49,597 nt of DNA from an uncultured Prevotellaceae bacterium (GCA_902764705.1 CACWWZ010000023.1:1-49597); one strand, 5' to 3'; positions 24,426-34,477 are shown, counted from the stretch's first letter. Translations and numbers: made by a program. The notes: a model not told the origin generated them from the letters alone.

Positions 24426-26693
24426 TTACTTAACAACATACTTCTTACCGCTCTTAACGACGATGCCCTTGTAATCCTTAGATACACGCTGGCCAGCGAG
24501 GTTATAAGTAGTGGCAGAACTGTTCTTTACATCAGTTGTTACGTTATTGATACCAGCAGGATCAGTACCGAACTCGTGCGGGGTATCCCCAGCACCTTCC
24601 TTCACGTAGAAGTTCTTAGTACCAGTCTGGTCAATCAGAGACTCATAGTCACCCTTGGTCTTCCAGATAATATCCTTGATCTCATAGATGCAAGCCTCCT
24701 TGATTTCAGCCAAGTTGAATGCGATAGACTTCATGCCCTTGCCAGCGCACTCATTAGGAATAACGAGATCCCATGTTTGTTCCTGCCATTCAGTAGTAAA
24801 TGATGGATTAGGATTGAGAGCTGCCCAGTGGATGTAAGCGCCAGGAGCTGCGTGACACTGTGTACTAGTGCTAGCCTCTTTGCTAGCTTTGTAGGTGAAT
24901 GCAACTACGGTCTCTTCACCTGCTTCAAGCTCGCGGTTAGCAACGAGGAAGAACTGGTTGTCCCAAGGCTGGCCGGTGCCTGCTGCGATTCCAGCTCCCT
25001 CATCTGCAGGCTGCTCTGTAGATGTCGGCTCTCTCTCCAGACCATTAATAACAACTACTGTTGGGTTAGGATTGATTTCGATGGGCTCTGGGGGAAGTTC
25101 ACCTTCAACCTGCAGGAAGTTCACCTGTTTGTTATTAGTATCAACTGAGATAGTCCATACACCAGCAGCAACCTTTGTCTTTGCAAGGCTAGACTCTGTG
25201 TAGTTACCCCATGCGTCTTCACCTACGAAGTCGCCAGAAGGCTTGATGGTATTGCTCTTGAATGCAGCATCGTTACCACGAACAGTAGAGATCATAATCT
25301 CATTCACCCATGTGCTTTGATCACCCTTAGTACCAACGGTTGCAACGTAAGCATCAAGGTCTGCGTCATAAACAAATTCAATAGCATTGTCGAAGTCGTA
25401 CTCAAGACCCGTTGTAGTATTAGCAGCAGCAACAAAGAGACCTTCGTCGAGTTTCATGCTCTCCCAAGAGAGATCGTCGAAGTAGAAGTTGATAGCGTCC
25501 TTATCGACAGCATTCAGGTTGAATGCGATAGACCAGCTGATACCGTCACCAGCTCCGCTAGGCCAAGAAATAACCTGGTCGAATGTCTGCCATGCTGTGT
25601 TGAAGGTAATGTCACCGATAGCTGCCCAGTGCTGATAATCAGAAGGAGTCTGCTTGTGGCACTGAGTGTTTGTCTTAACGCCATCCTTACTAGCTCTGTA
25701 ACGGAAGCTGATCTTCAGCTGCTCGCCTTCCTTCCAAGACTTTGGAGACTGAATCCAGAACTGGTTGTCCCATGCAGAAGCATCACCCTCAGTAATAGCG
25801 GGCTGGCCATGGCATACGAATACATGGTTGTTAGGATTAGTTTCATCAACTTCGATGTCAGCAGGGAATGGGTTCCAACCTACATTGCCATTAGCATCAG
25901 GTTCACCCAGATTTCTCATTCTCTCTTTACTCCATGCACAAACCAAGTAGTTCTTCTCAGCATCGTTGTATGCTACGTTTGCATCAGGCCAAGGAGTCTC
26001 GGCATTACCCATCCAGTTAGGAATGTCCTGAACTGTTTTTTCTACGATGACGGGCTGACCATCATTAGTAAGCCACTCTTGCCATACAGTCGGGCGCTGT
26101 GCCTTTGCGTTGTGGCCAACGATAACATACTTCCATTCGATAGTTGCTTGGGTAGTACCAGGCTTTGCAGTAATCCAACATTCCTGAGCGCCAACACCGC
26201 TGTACTCCCATTCTACCTCTTGCCATTCTGTACCAATAGCGACCTTTGCATTAAGTGTTTTGTCTCCACTCCAACCCCATGCTAAATCGACATCGATTGT
26301 ACATGCTTCAGAAGCTTTAACCATGGCCTTTACAGTATATGAGCCATCAAGTTCTGCAGCAAAATTACCTGAGATGTGATACTGGTGCCAATATGGACCA
26401 GCACCCGTTACCTTCTGATACTCTGTTCCATTGCTGGTCGTAACTGTGCCAACTGAAGACTCTCCATCTTTCCATTTGCCGTCACCATCGCCGTCAAGAT
26501 TTGCTTGAGTTTCATACCTGTAGTTTGCACCATAGTCGGTCATGACACCGTCAACCCATTCAGGTACATAACCCATTACATAGAACGGGAAACCATTGTA
26601 AGTGGAATAGTCTTGTTTGACATCTTCAACCCACTCAGCCTTTGCTCCCAGGAAACATGCCAAGAGAGCAACAAGTGTAAATAATTTCTTCAT
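24426..26693 (-). CDS. Secreted multi-domain carbohydrate-binding protein of the PUL
   Basis: A 755-residue protein with a Sec signal peptide (LVALLACFLGAKA, no lipobox). It has three beta-rich domains of CBM4/9-like type: about 60-200, then two clearly duplicated copies at about 300-410 and 575-690 (each begins DNQF, has a YRASK/YKASK strand and STQCH/NTQCH, then HWAA). A SusE/F-like domain lies between them (about 425-535). The C-terminus (YNLAGQRV...GKKYVVK) is a tail typical of secreted Prevotella proteins and may be a type IX-like sorting region. No catalytic motif is recognised. It is last in the xylan-type PUL, so a surface xylan-binding role is likely (inference). Confidence 0.75.
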   Translation of the reverse strand: MKKLFTLVALLACFLGAKAEWVEDVKQDYSTYNGFPFYVMGYVPEWVDGVMTDYGANYRYETQANLDGDGDGKWKDGESSVGTVTTSNGTEYQKVTGAGPYWHQYHISGNFAAELDGSYTVKAMVKASEACTIDVDLAWGWSGDKTLNAKVAIGTEWQEVEWEYSGVGAQECWITAKPGTTQATIEWKYVIVGHNAKAQRPTVWQEWLTNDGQPVIVEKTVQDIPNWMGNAETPWPDANVAYNDAEKNYLVCAWSKERMRNLGEPDANGNVGWNPFPADIEVDETNPNNHVFVCHGQPAITEGDASAWDNQFWIQSPKSWKEGEQLKISFRYRASKDGVKTNTQCHKQTPSDYQHWAAIGDITFNTAWQTFDQVISWPSGAGDGISWSIAFNLNAVDKDAINFYFDDLSWESMKLDEGLFVAAANTTTGLEYDFDNAIEFVYDADLDAYVATVGTKGDQSTWVNEIMISTVRGNDAAFKSNTIKPSGDFVGEDAWGNYTESSLAKTKVAAGVWTISVDTNNKQVNFLQVEGELPPEPIEINPNPTVVVINGLEREPTSTEQPADEGAGIAAGTGQPWDNQFFLVANRELEAGEETVVAFTYKASKEASTSTQCHAAPGAYIHWAALNPNPSFTTEWQEQTWDLVIPNECAGKGMKSIAFNLAEIKEACIYEIKDIIWKTKGDYESLIDQTGTKNFYVKEGAGDTPHEFGTDPAGINNVTTDVKNSSATTYNLAGQRVSKDYKGIVVKSGKKYVVK

Positions 26694-26767
26694 AATAGAA
26701 ATAATTTAGATTAATAATAAAGTGAATAAATAAAATAATTAATAATAAATAAAATGTTCTAGAGTAA

Positions 26768-26814
26768 TAATTGCCAGGAAGATCAGAATTCTTCCCTCTC
26801 ATTCCTGGCAATTA
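26768..26814 (-). terminator. 13-bp hairpin between the GH10-like and CBM genes
   Basis: TAATTGCCAGGAA (26768-26780) and TTCCTGGCAATTA (26802-26814) form a perfect 13-bp stem with a 21-nt loop. It is followed by A/T-rich sequence but no pure U run, so it may be a partial terminator or a stabilising 3' hairpin that sets expression of the CBM gene relative to upstream genes. Confidence 0.65.
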
Positions 26815-26821
26815 TGAGTTC

Positions 26822-28486
26822 TTATTGTCCACTAAGTGCCTTGCAGAAGGCCTCGTAAGTGGCATTGCGCACCCAGTCTTTAGTTCCCTTGTTGTCAATT
26901 TTCTTATTTGTCCAGAGACCTACAGGATCGGTCGTGTCGACCATGTTGGCCTTACAGATACCAGCCTGCTTGTCACCAGGAATGATTTCCATATATCTCT
27001 TGATGACGTGGGCATAGTAATCGGCCAGCTGTTGGCGCTGAGCGTCTGTGATGTTGTCTGTAGAAACACTGGCACCTTCTGCATCCTTATATTTGATGTC
27101 GAAGTTAGACAGACGAATCTGCTTGCCGGTCTTAGCCAGACTGGTCAGGAGAGCTTCAAGCACATCCTTGTTGGCAGCCTGCGTTGCAGCATCCTCGCTA
27201 TACGTGAGGTTCAACTTGGCGTTGATACCATCAATCTTAGCACCGTTGGCATCCCAGATGCCAATCCAGTAGTTGAGGCTTTCTATCTTCTTGGGATCTT
27301 CAAGACCTGTTTCGCTGATGAAGAACTTCAACAGTGAAGCATCGCCTTCGTGCTTTTCGAAAGCATTTTTAGCCACGCGTGATACTTCTGGAGCATAGTT
27401 CTCACTGCCAAGGATGTCTTGCCAGAAAATCTTATCGGTGGAATGCTTCAGGTCGAACATGCCGTTCTCCAGTACTGCTTTGCTGTCGATGGGCTCGTCA
27501 ATGAGGTCGAACGACTTGATACGGCCTGCGTTGATCTTCATCAGACCGTCGCACCATGCATTCAGAGCATAGTTGATGGTGTCGGTGAGCTCCTGCTCTG
27601 TCTGCGGGCGGTGGTTGTCAGGATAGTAGCCTACCTGTACCTTCTGGATATAGATAACAGCCGTACGCGTGTTCTCAATCCTTAAGTAACCGTCCGTTAC
27701 GCCCCCTGCACTTTGGGCTTCAACGACAATCTTATTCCATTTACCAGCCTTGAAAGTCCATTTTCCGTTAGGACCGCTTCCTGTGACTTTGTTGCCTGAG
27801 AAAGTGATGTCGTAAGACGCATCCTTGTCGGCCTTTGCCCAGAATGTCGTGGTATATTTGGCGAGCGAATCCACTTCGAAACCTTCGATGATGTTCACCT
27901 TACCCAACGTGCTGATTTTAAGTGTGTTCTGATTGTCATATTTGGCTATAGTTCCAGATGTCGCTTTATCTCTATAACCGTTAAACGACGTCGAGTCGTT
28001 GTAATTGACAACCTTTCCTTCTACATAGTCCACAGGAATCTCAATAGGAGCCGTGAGGGTCGCCAGCCATTCGTCAGCTTGGTTGGCATTGGCAACGATA
28101 GGACTGCCGTATAACTCAGCATTAATCTCCTCGGCATGGTCAAGCAGGTCCATCATGTCCAGGAAGTTCATCACACCTTTGGCATTGACGATGCTTCCTG
28201 ACATCAGCGTGGTTCCGAAGGCGACATTGTCGAAGTTTGTGATGGCAGCGGCATGAGCCAGTTCCTGCTTGTTGAAGTCACTCACCTTGAGCTGGGCGCC
28301 AAGAGACATGTTGGGATACTTTTGCCTGTCGATATATGTCTTGACAGGTGCCAAGTCTTTGTAAGGCACAATGAATTCCGGATCAGGGTCTGCCTTGAAA
28401 TTGCTTGTCTCGTTATAGTCGGCACAGGAAGCTGCAAATGTTCCTGCTACCAACATCAGAGATAAGTTTCTAAAAATCTTATTCAT
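26822..28486 (-). CDS. GH10-like lipoprotein with inserted CBM, probably not catalytic
   Basis: A 554-residue lipoprotein (AASC, Cys21). The fold pattern is that of a GH10 xylanase split by a carbohydrate-binding module (insert about 150-290), an architecture known from Bacteroidetes xylan PULs. The acid/base region reads FDLIDEP (Glu331 kept, where active enzymes have a VVNE-type motif). The nucleophile region reads RLSNFDI, with Asn461 where active enzymes have Glu in TELDI. The GHTLVWHSQ-type motif and the TPENxMKW segment are also lost (GSPIVANANQ; FDNVAFGTTL). The protein is therefore best read as a surface xylan-binding protein derived from GH10. An unusual hydrolase cannot be excluded. 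Confidence 0.75.
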   Translation of the reverse strand: MNKIFRNLSLMLVAGTFAASCADYNETSNFKADPDPEFIVPYKDLAPVKTYIDRQKYPNMSLGAQLKVSDFNKQELAHAAAITNFDNVAFGTTLMSGSIVNAKGVMNFLDMMDLLDHAEEINAELYGSPIVANANQADEWLATLTAPIEIPVDYVEGKVVNYNDSTSFNGYRDKATSGTIAKYDNQNTLKISTLGKVNIIEGFEVDSLAKYTTTFWAKADKDASYDITFSGNKVTGSGPNGKWTFKAGKWNKIVVEAQSAGGVTDGYLRIENTRTAVIYIQKVQVGYYPDNHRPQTEQELTDTINYALNAWCDGLMKINAGRIKSFDLIDEPIDSKAVLENGMFDLKHSTDKIFWQDILGSENYAPEVSRVAKNAFEKHEGDASLLKFFISETGLEDPKKIESLNYWIGIWDANGAKIDGINAKLNLTYSEDAATQAANKDVLEALLTSLAKTGKQIRLSNFDIKYKDAEGASVSTDNITDAQRQQLADYYAHVIKRYMEIIPGDKQAGICKANMVDTTDPVGLWTNKKIDNKGTKDWVRNATYEAFCKALSGQ

Positions 28487-28502
28487 ATTCTTAGCCTCCT
28501 AT

Positions 28503-29630
28503 TTATTGCTTAACGTATTTGCTATCAAAGAACTCTTTCTTGTTTGATTCACGGGTCTGAACGACCAGCGTATCGGCTGTGGATACCTGGATGTCCTTGT
28601 CGTTGAATTTCACATTGTAAGCCAAACGAAGAATGTCGCGCTGAACAGGCTGTCCATTCATGGTTCCCCACTGGTAGTCCTTGTATTCAGCCTTCTCAGT
28701 ACCCTTTTCGATGAATTCGCCAGAGCCCTGGGCAGTCACGTTCTCATCGTCGGTAGAGATGGTACACTGATTGCCGTTGAATGTGAGGATGAGATTACAA
28801 GAGATGGATGCACCAGAGGTCTTGAACGATACAGGGAAGATAGCCTGCGTCATGTTCTTGGTAGTGATACCGCATACCTCGTCGTTCTGGTTCACGGGGT
28901 TCTCCGTGTAACGGTCACGGTCGGTGTTAACCAGCGAGAAATCCTTACGGACAATGGTACTCGTTTTTCCCTTTTCTGTCACGTTGTCTACACCGCGGCG
29001 GATATATTTACCCTGCCAGGGGTTCATATACTTCACGAGGTAGAGTACATAGTCCTTAGACAGAACTTCCCAATCCTCTGTATTGATACGAGAGGGAGTA
29101 AGACCTTCACGGGGTTTGCCAGTGAGAATATAGTCAACACCTTGGGGGTTCGACATCACGAGAGGAATGACATAGGTATTCTCAACCGACTTGGGGTCGT
29201 TGAAGAAAGCATCTGTGAACTGCACTTCTACATAGCCGCGAACATCCCCGTTATAAGGAATGGAATTGCTCAACAGTTTGTAGTGTGTCTGTGGCAGAGG
29301 AAGCACAGGAGTAGATGCATTACCACCGGCATCAACAAACCAGAGATTGTTGCAAATCGTATCAACGGCAGCAACGTCTACTGTTGCGTTACGTCCAGTG
29401 TACGTTCCACCCATGGTTGCCCAAATCCGGCACTTGTGCTCGTTGTCGAGCGTATTGTCGTAGATGTCGTTGCCAAGTACGAGCGTACGAACTGGATTCT
29501 GATAAGCGAAGTAGGCTGTTGTGCCTTCTTGGTAGTCAGGGAATTCTCTGTCTGCATTATAGCATGATGTATAGCAGAGAGAGAGGGTTCCCAAGGCTGC
29601 TCCGAATATATATTTCTTCAGTTTCATCAT
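28503..29630 (-). CDS. DUF1735/DUF5627-type surface lipoprotein of the PUL
   Basis: A 375-residue lipoprotein (YTSC lipobox near residue 23). An N-terminal BT_3987/DUF1735-like beta domain (about 25-180, with IPLVMSNPQGVDYIL) is followed by a C-terminal beta domain (about 200-370) that fits DUF5627. Proteins of this build sit between the second SusD and the GH10 gene in xylan PULs (the XusE position of Prevotella bryantii) and are thought to be surface glycan-binding proteins. Start could be the first or second ATG (29630 or 29627). Confidence 0.7.
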   Translation of the reverse strand: MMKLKKYIFGAALGTLSLCYTSCYNADREFPDYQEGTTAYFAYQNPVRTLVLGNDIYDNTLDNEHKCRIWATMGGTYTGRNATVDVAAVDTICNNLWFVDAGGNASTPVLPLPQTHYKLLSNSIPYNGDVRGYVEVQFTDAFFNDPKSVENTYVIPLVMSNPQGVDYILTGKPREGLTPSRINTEDWEVLSKDYVLYLVKYMNPWQGKYIRRGVDNVTEKGKTSTIVRKDFSLVNTDRDRYTENPVNQNDEVCGITTKNMTQAIFPVSFKTSGASISCNLILTFNGNQCTISTDDENVTAQGSGEFIEKGTEKAEYKDYQWGTMNGQPVQRDILRLAYNVKFNDKDIQVSTADTLVVQTRESNKKEFFDSKYVKQ

Positions 29631-29637
29631 TGTTGAA

Positions 29638-29665
29638 CTTTAATCTTTACACTATAAACTTTACA
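29638..29665. repeat. Heptamer CTTTANN array (x4)
   Basis: Units at 29638, 29645, 29652 (CTATAAA) and 29659, exact 7-bp spacing, filling the gap between the second SusD gene and the DUF5627 gene. Confidence 0.7.
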
Positions 29666-29670
29666 TTTTT

Positions 29671-31491
29671 CTACCATCCCTTGTTTTGCTGGAGGTTACT
29701 CCATTTGAGCACTTCTTCCTTGGGAATGGGGCCGTAGTACTGATAAGAACTGTCGTATTTGCGTTCCTCTACATCAATGATGGTATAGGTGAGTTCACCG
29801 GTCTCTTCGTCGCGGTCGATCTTCATACCCTTCACCGTCTCATTGAGTGGCATCTGCCAGCGACGGAGATCCCAGAAACGCTTGTTCTCGAAACAAAGCT
29901 CAATGCGGCGCTCGTTACGAATCAGATTGGTCATCTTATCCTGACTGCTTGCACACTCTTCAAGATAGGCATCTCCTTCAGGAAGAGGTTGGCCAATCTC
30001 GTTGGTTCCGAGTCCTGCACGTTCGCGGATGGCCTTGATGACGTCGTAAGCCGTGAAACCTACATTGGCACCATCAACCTTCGGTCCCCAGGCATCGTTG
30101 GCTGCTTCTGCATAAGCCAGGAAGAGTTCCGTATAACGGATACGCGGATAGATGTGCTGCTGTTCGAGCTTAGAACTTCCCAGTGGGTTGGCGTCGTCAC
30201 GGAGAAGCTTTCTCAGATAATAGCCTGTACGGGTAGAAGTGCTGATGCTGTTGATGTTGTCATCAGTCTCGTTGCCAGAGTTCGGATAAGTACCTGTGAT
30301 AATATCTGTTCTTCTGAATATGGTACCATTGCAGATGACGTTATATGCAAGACGCGGGTCACGGTTGGCATACGGGTCCTTGGGGTCATATCCAGACTGA
30401 GCATCTGTGATAGGACGACCGCTACGCATCGGGAAAGCGTCTACCAGATTCTGTGATGGGTTGACACGACCGCTACCGTACAATGTCGGCGGGAAGTTCT
30501 CGGCTTCCTGGTCTGCATTTTTACGATAGTCTTCGCGCCAGAGAATCTCATCGAAATTAGCAAGCGCGTTTAGCTTGGTGGTATTCGTGTACCAGTTGAT
30601 ATTTCCAGCCTGGTCAAATCCCTCCATACCGCCAATGCGCTTCAGTACATTGGCACAAAGCTTGGCAGCCTCCTCGGATGTCACACCGCTCTCAGCGCGG
30701 AATGCGGGACTGGCAGCCAGCAGGGCAATCTGAGCCTTGACAGCCTCGGCAATTCTGCCGGAAATGAGACCTCTTGCTTTGTCACCAAATACGAGGTTAA
30801 AGCCGGAAAGGTTTGCACCTTTCTTGATGTACTTCTCTGGTATTACGCTCTCTTCTCCAATTTGGATGTCTTTATAATCTAAGGGGAGCAGGGCCATCGC
30901 GCTGTCGCAGTCGGCAAAACACTGCTTCACACACTCAGCAAAGGTAGCACGGGGCTGGTTGAAGTCAGAGCTACCGTCCTCAGACTTGGTCAGCAAGGGG
31001 ACGCCATAGAGCTTGCCGTCGTTAGCATAGCCGCCATGAGCCTGAAGCAGATAGTAATAGAAGATGGCACGCAGACCAAAGGCTTCGCCCTTCAAGCGAT
31101 CGATGAACATCAGCTGCTTTGATTCTGCACTGGGTGCCCATGAACTCTTTTCTACAATCTGGAGGAAGCTATTGACATACTGAATACCATCCTTGCAGTT
31201 GTTCCATTGAGACATGGGGTTGTTGTCCGATGCCCATGAACCGGTTGCCATAAGCAGATAGTTACTGTTCTTGTTGTTGGTGACAGCATCATCTGTGGCA
31301 ATGTCCGTCTGCGTGGTAGTCTGATACGGGAGACGGTCGTAGCCATAAATCAACAGACCATGTGCATACGAAGACTCCTTGGGCAAGTCTTCCAACTGTC
31401 TGTTGTTTTCATCAGCAGGCTCGAACATATCCTGACATGAGCAGAATGCGAGCAGACCAATGAAATAGAATATAATGTTTCTTGTTTTCAT
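29671..31491 (-). CDS. RagB/SusD family glycan-binding lipoprotein (second of pair)
   Basis: A 606-residue SusD-like lipoprotein (FCSC lipobox). The family-typical C-terminal half is present: RYTELFLAYAEAAND, IRERAGL, NLIRNERRIELCFENKRFWDLRRW. It caps the SusC pore encoded immediately upstream and delivers oligosaccharides to it at the cell surface. It corresponds to the XusD position in Prevotella xylan PULs (by order). Confidence 0.93.
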   Translation of the reverse strand: MKTRNIIFYFIGLLAFCSCQDMFEPADENNRQLEDLPKESSYAHGLLIYGYDRLPYQTTTQTDIATDDAVTNNKNSNYLLMATGSWASDNNPMSQWNNCKDGIQYVNSFLQIVEKSSWAPSAESKQLMFIDRLKGEAFGLRAIFYYYLLQAHGGYANDGKLYGVPLLTKSEDGSSDFNQPRATFAECVKQCFADCDSAMALLPLDYKDIQIGEESVIPEKYIKKGANLSGFNLVFGDKARGLISGRIAEAVKAQIALLAASPAFRAESGVTSEEAAKLCANVLKRIGGMEGFDQAGNINWYTNTTKLNALANFDEILWREDYRKNADQEAENFPPTLYGSGRVNPSQNLVDAFPMRSGRPITDAQSGYDPKDPYANRDPRLAYNVICNGTIFRRTDIITGTYPNSGNETDDNINSISTSTRTGYYLRKLLRDDANPLGSSKLEQQHIYPRIRYTELFLAYAEAANDAWGPKVDGANVGFTAYDVIKAIRERAGLGTNEIGQPLPEGDAYLEECASSQDKMTNLIRNERRIELCFENKRFWDLRRWQMPLNETVKGMKIDRDEETGELTYTIIDVEERKYDSSYQYYGPIPKEEVLKWSNLQQNKGW

Positions 31492-31505
31492 ATATTCTCG
31501 TATTT

Positions 31506-31526
31506 CTTAATTCTTAATTCTTAATT
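31506..31526. repeat. Heptamer CTTAATT array (x3)
   Basis: Units at 31506, 31513 and 31520, plus a partial CTCTTAA, in the 38-bp gap between the second SusC and SusD genes. Confidence 0.85.
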
Positions 31527-31529
31527 CTC

Positions 31530-34469
31530 TTAAAGAGTTACCTTAACACCGAGATTGTAGAAACGAGTCTGTGGGGCATAGCCGACACTGGTCTCCATCA
31601 ACTTTCGCTCTCCAGAGATGGTGAGGAGGTCGTTTCCGTTCACATATACTGAGAGAGCCTTCACTACCTTACCCATCATCTCCTGTGGGAAGTCGTAGGT
31701 CAACTGAATCTTGCGCAGATTGAAGCGGTCGGTGCTGTAGAGCCAGAAGGTGGATGCCTCACCGTTAGCCGTTGACATTGTGGTCAGACGGGGATGAGTA
31801 GCAGTTGCTGCTGTCTCTGGAGTCCAACGGCCACGTGCATTGACAGAGTACTTGTTCTCGCCACTCATGAAGTAGTAGCTGCTGTTCTTCAAGCCTTTGG
31901 CACCGAATTGACCGTCACCCAACATAAAGAGCGTCCAGTTCTTATACTTGAGCGTGAGGTTCAAACCCAGCGTGAGAGGTGCACCGTAGGTACCCGACTT
32001 GCCGAGTTCAACCTGGTCCTTGTTGTCAATTTTACCGTCACCATTCACGTCCTCGTATTTCAAGTCACCAGGCTGGAGATAGTTATTACCGCTGAGCGTT
32101 GATTTGGGAAGACCAGCCTTCAAAGTGTACTTGGTCTTACCATCAGAGGTGGTGCTCACATCAAAGTCATCAAGGGTGTAGAAACCTAAGCAGTTGTAGC
32201 CTGAGATAGCATCAAGGGCTCTTCCTTCATGAGAAAGTTCTTTATTTGAGTTACGCCAAGGTGCTGTGTCGTCTAGGATTTCATCGTACTTCTTCCACTC
32301 TGTGGTGAGATAGGTTCCGACTACACCAAGCTGTGCGTCAACCTTACCGAACTTCTTGTGAGCGGTGATGCTGAAGTCAAGACCCTTGCGGTTCTGGATG
32401 TTGTTGTTGATAGCAGGCTTGAATGAACTGCTCGAAAGACCACCTGACAAATATGAGGGGAATGTGGTGGGGTTCTGGATAAGGAAGCCGTCCATATCCG
32501 TATTGAAGTAGGTGAGTTCAGTGCGAATCAGCTTGTTGAAGAATGAACCGCGCAGACTGACGGAGAATTCCTTACGATGGATGAAGTCGAGGGCGGGATT
32601 GGCACCTGCCTTAGAGTATGTACGGTCGGTGGTAACACCCTCGTTCCAAGCGAAACTACCTCCTGTGATATCCCAACTGGCCTCGTAAAGATAGAAATTA
32701 TTGTCACCCATATAAATATCAATATCTTCATTCAGGTTGCTGTAGGATGCACTGATCAGCAGGTCGTCTACAAAACTTCCCTCCATGAACTTCTCTTTGG
32801 CAATATTCCAACCCAGTGTGAAAGAATGGGAGATGGCTTCGCGGTTACCCTCCGGAAGACGGGCAGAGTGTACACCAGCCAGTCCTACTTCAGCAAAGTA
32901 GCGGCCCATATAGTCGTAACCGGCCTGCAGACCTAAGTTGGCATTGGCATAACGGTGGTATTGACCACTCGCAGTCGTCGTATACATGTTGGCGAGCAAA
33001 AGACCTGTTACATGATGTTTGCCGGCAAAGGTGTGCTCATAGTCGAAATGACCATTCCAGCTGATTGTCTGGCGATATTTAGTATCCGACATGGTCATAT
33101 TACCTGTAACGACTTCATCGTTCTGCTGGGTAAGAGCCACAATCGCATCCTGTGAGTTATAGTTACTCCATGTGGGGATGAATACTGCATACTTATTATT
33201 ATATGACAGACTGTAGTTGGCTGCATAGTCAATAGAGAACAAGGTCTTGAACGACAAGCCCTGCACGAACTTGTTCATGTCATAGACGAAACCGGCGTCG
33301 AATTGGAACTGACGGCTGACGGCTTGCGTCTTACCGCCGAAATAGCAGTCTGCGATGGCATTGGTCTGGGTGGCCTTGGTACCGCCGGGGAAGAATCTTC
33401 CGTCGAGCAGGTTGAGCGACTTGCCCAGGGTTGCAAGTGCCTTCGTGGCATTGGGGTCAACGTATGCAATGTCAATCAGCGGTGCTGCATTTTCCGGGAA
33501 GTTCGGACGCATCGAAGATGCCTCGCTCCAGAAATTACCCTTGTTCTGGTGGGCATTGTAGAAGGTTGCACTGGCGTTGGCAAAACCCGTGATAACCTTA
33601 TTCACTACGAGGTCTACATTACCACGAACGCTGAAGCGGTCGGTGTAGTTGTCCTTGGCATTACCGAAGTTAATGAGATCCTCAAAGCGATAGTAGTTGA
33701 TGTTGGTGTAGAAGTGTGCACGCTGACCGCCACCCTGAATCTCCAACGTACCTTCAGAACGGTTGTACATCTTGCGGATATATTCGTCTGAATAGTAGTT
33801 TACGTTGGGATAACGGTAGGGATTCAAACCGGAAGCGTGGTTGTAGATGTCCTGCTGGGAATACTTTGCTCCTGTGGCAAGCTGGTCGTTCAGACAAGCC
33901 TCGTTGTAGAGCGTCATATACTCTGCAGAACCCAGATACTCCGGGAATTCCTTGGCCACGTGGAAACCCGTGTTGGCGTTAGCCTGGATCTGCAGGCCAT
34001 CCACCTTGCCACGCTTGGTGGTAATCAGAATAGCACCTTTTGCACCCTTGGCGCCATAGAGTACGACAGCCTGCGCACCCTTGAGGAAGGTAATCTGCTC
34101 GATTTCAGAAGGCAGCACGTTGTTGGACGGACGCTTCACACCGTCGATGATGACGAGTGGAAGGTTGCTGTTGTCGTTGGTGTCAAGACGGTCGTTGTCC
34201 ATACCCCACAGGTTGCCACCATTCCATCCGCCGACAAGGGCATTCATGTCTTCAAGACTACTCATCGTATAGTCCTTCTTCGACAACTCTTCCATGTCGA
34301 CATACGAAATGCCTCCGAGAAGTTGGTCGGCATCCTTGTCGCGAAACGCAACATGGACTTTCTTTTTTGCCACGATTGAATCAGCGTCGTCAGCGGTCTG
34401 TGCATTGGCCGTCATTGGCGATGCTGCCAGCATGGCAAAGAGAAATATATTTGTTTTTAAATTTTTCAT
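31530..34469 (-). CDS. SusC-like TonB-dependent outer-membrane transporter (second of pair)
   Basis: A 979-residue SusC-family barrel. After a Sec signal (AASPMTANAQ) the usual carboxypeptidase-regulatory domain is missing. The protein goes through a short linker to the plug domain (MNALVGGWNGGNLWG; LPLVIIDGVKRP; AVVLYGAKGAKGAILITTKRG) and then the 22-strand barrel. The C-terminus ends NLGVKVTL, as in outer-membrane barrels. It is expected to import xylo-oligosaccharides with the downstream SusD; this corresponds to XusC in Prevotella. TonB-box assignment is uncertain because the N-terminus is short. Confidence 0.92.
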   Translation of the reverse strand: MKNLKTNIFLFAMLAASPMTANAQTADDADSIVAKKKVHVAFRDKDADQLLGGISYVDMEELSKKDYTMSSLEDMNALVGGWNGGNLWGMDNDRLDTNDNSNLPLVIIDGVKRPSNNVLPSEIEQITFLKGAQAVVLYGAKGAKGAILITTKRGKVDGLQIQANANTGFHVAKEFPEYLGSAEYMTLYNEACLNDQLATGAKYSQQDIYNHASGLNPYRYPNVNYYSDEYIRKMYNRSEGTLEIQGGGQRAHFYTNINYYRFEDLINFGNAKDNYTDRFSVRGNVDLVVNKVITGFANASATFYNAHQNKGNFWSEASSMRPNFPENAAPLIDIAYVDPNATKALATLGKSLNLLDGRFFPGGTKATQTNAIADCYFGGKTQAVSRQFQFDAGFVYDMNKFVQGLSFKTLFSIDYAANYSLSYNNKYAVFIPTWSNYNSQDAIVALTQQNDEVVTGNMTMSDTKYRQTISWNGHFDYEHTFAGKHHVTGLLLANMYTTTASGQYHRYANANLGLQAGYDYMGRYFAEVGLAGVHSARLPEGNREAISHSFTLGWNIAKEKFMEGSFVDDLLISASYSNLNEDIDIYMGDNNFYLYEASWDITGGSFAWNEGVTTDRTYSKAGANPALDFIHRKEFSVSLRGSFFNKLIRTELTYFNTDMDGFLIQNPTTFPSYLSGGLSSSSFKPAINNNIQNRKGLDFSITAHKKFGKVDAQLGVVGTYLTTEWKKYDEILDDTAPWRNSNKELSHEGRALDAISGYNCLGFYTLDDFDVSTTSDGKTKYTLKAGLPKSTLSGNNYLQPGDLKYEDVNGDGKIDNKDQVELGKSGTYGAPLTLGLNLTLKYKNWTLFMLGDGQFGAKGLKNSSYYFMSGENKYSVNARGRWTPETAATATHPRLTTMSTANGEASTFWLYSTDRFNLRKIQLTYDFPQEMMGKVVKALSVYVNGNDLLTISGERKLMETSVGYAPQTRFYNLGVKVTL

Positions 34470-34477
34470 AAAAAACT

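Noticed and set aside
25317-26285. A 322-codon open frame on the + strand opposite the CBM protein gene
   Set aside because: Antisense shadow, Cys/Val-rich composition, no start signal.
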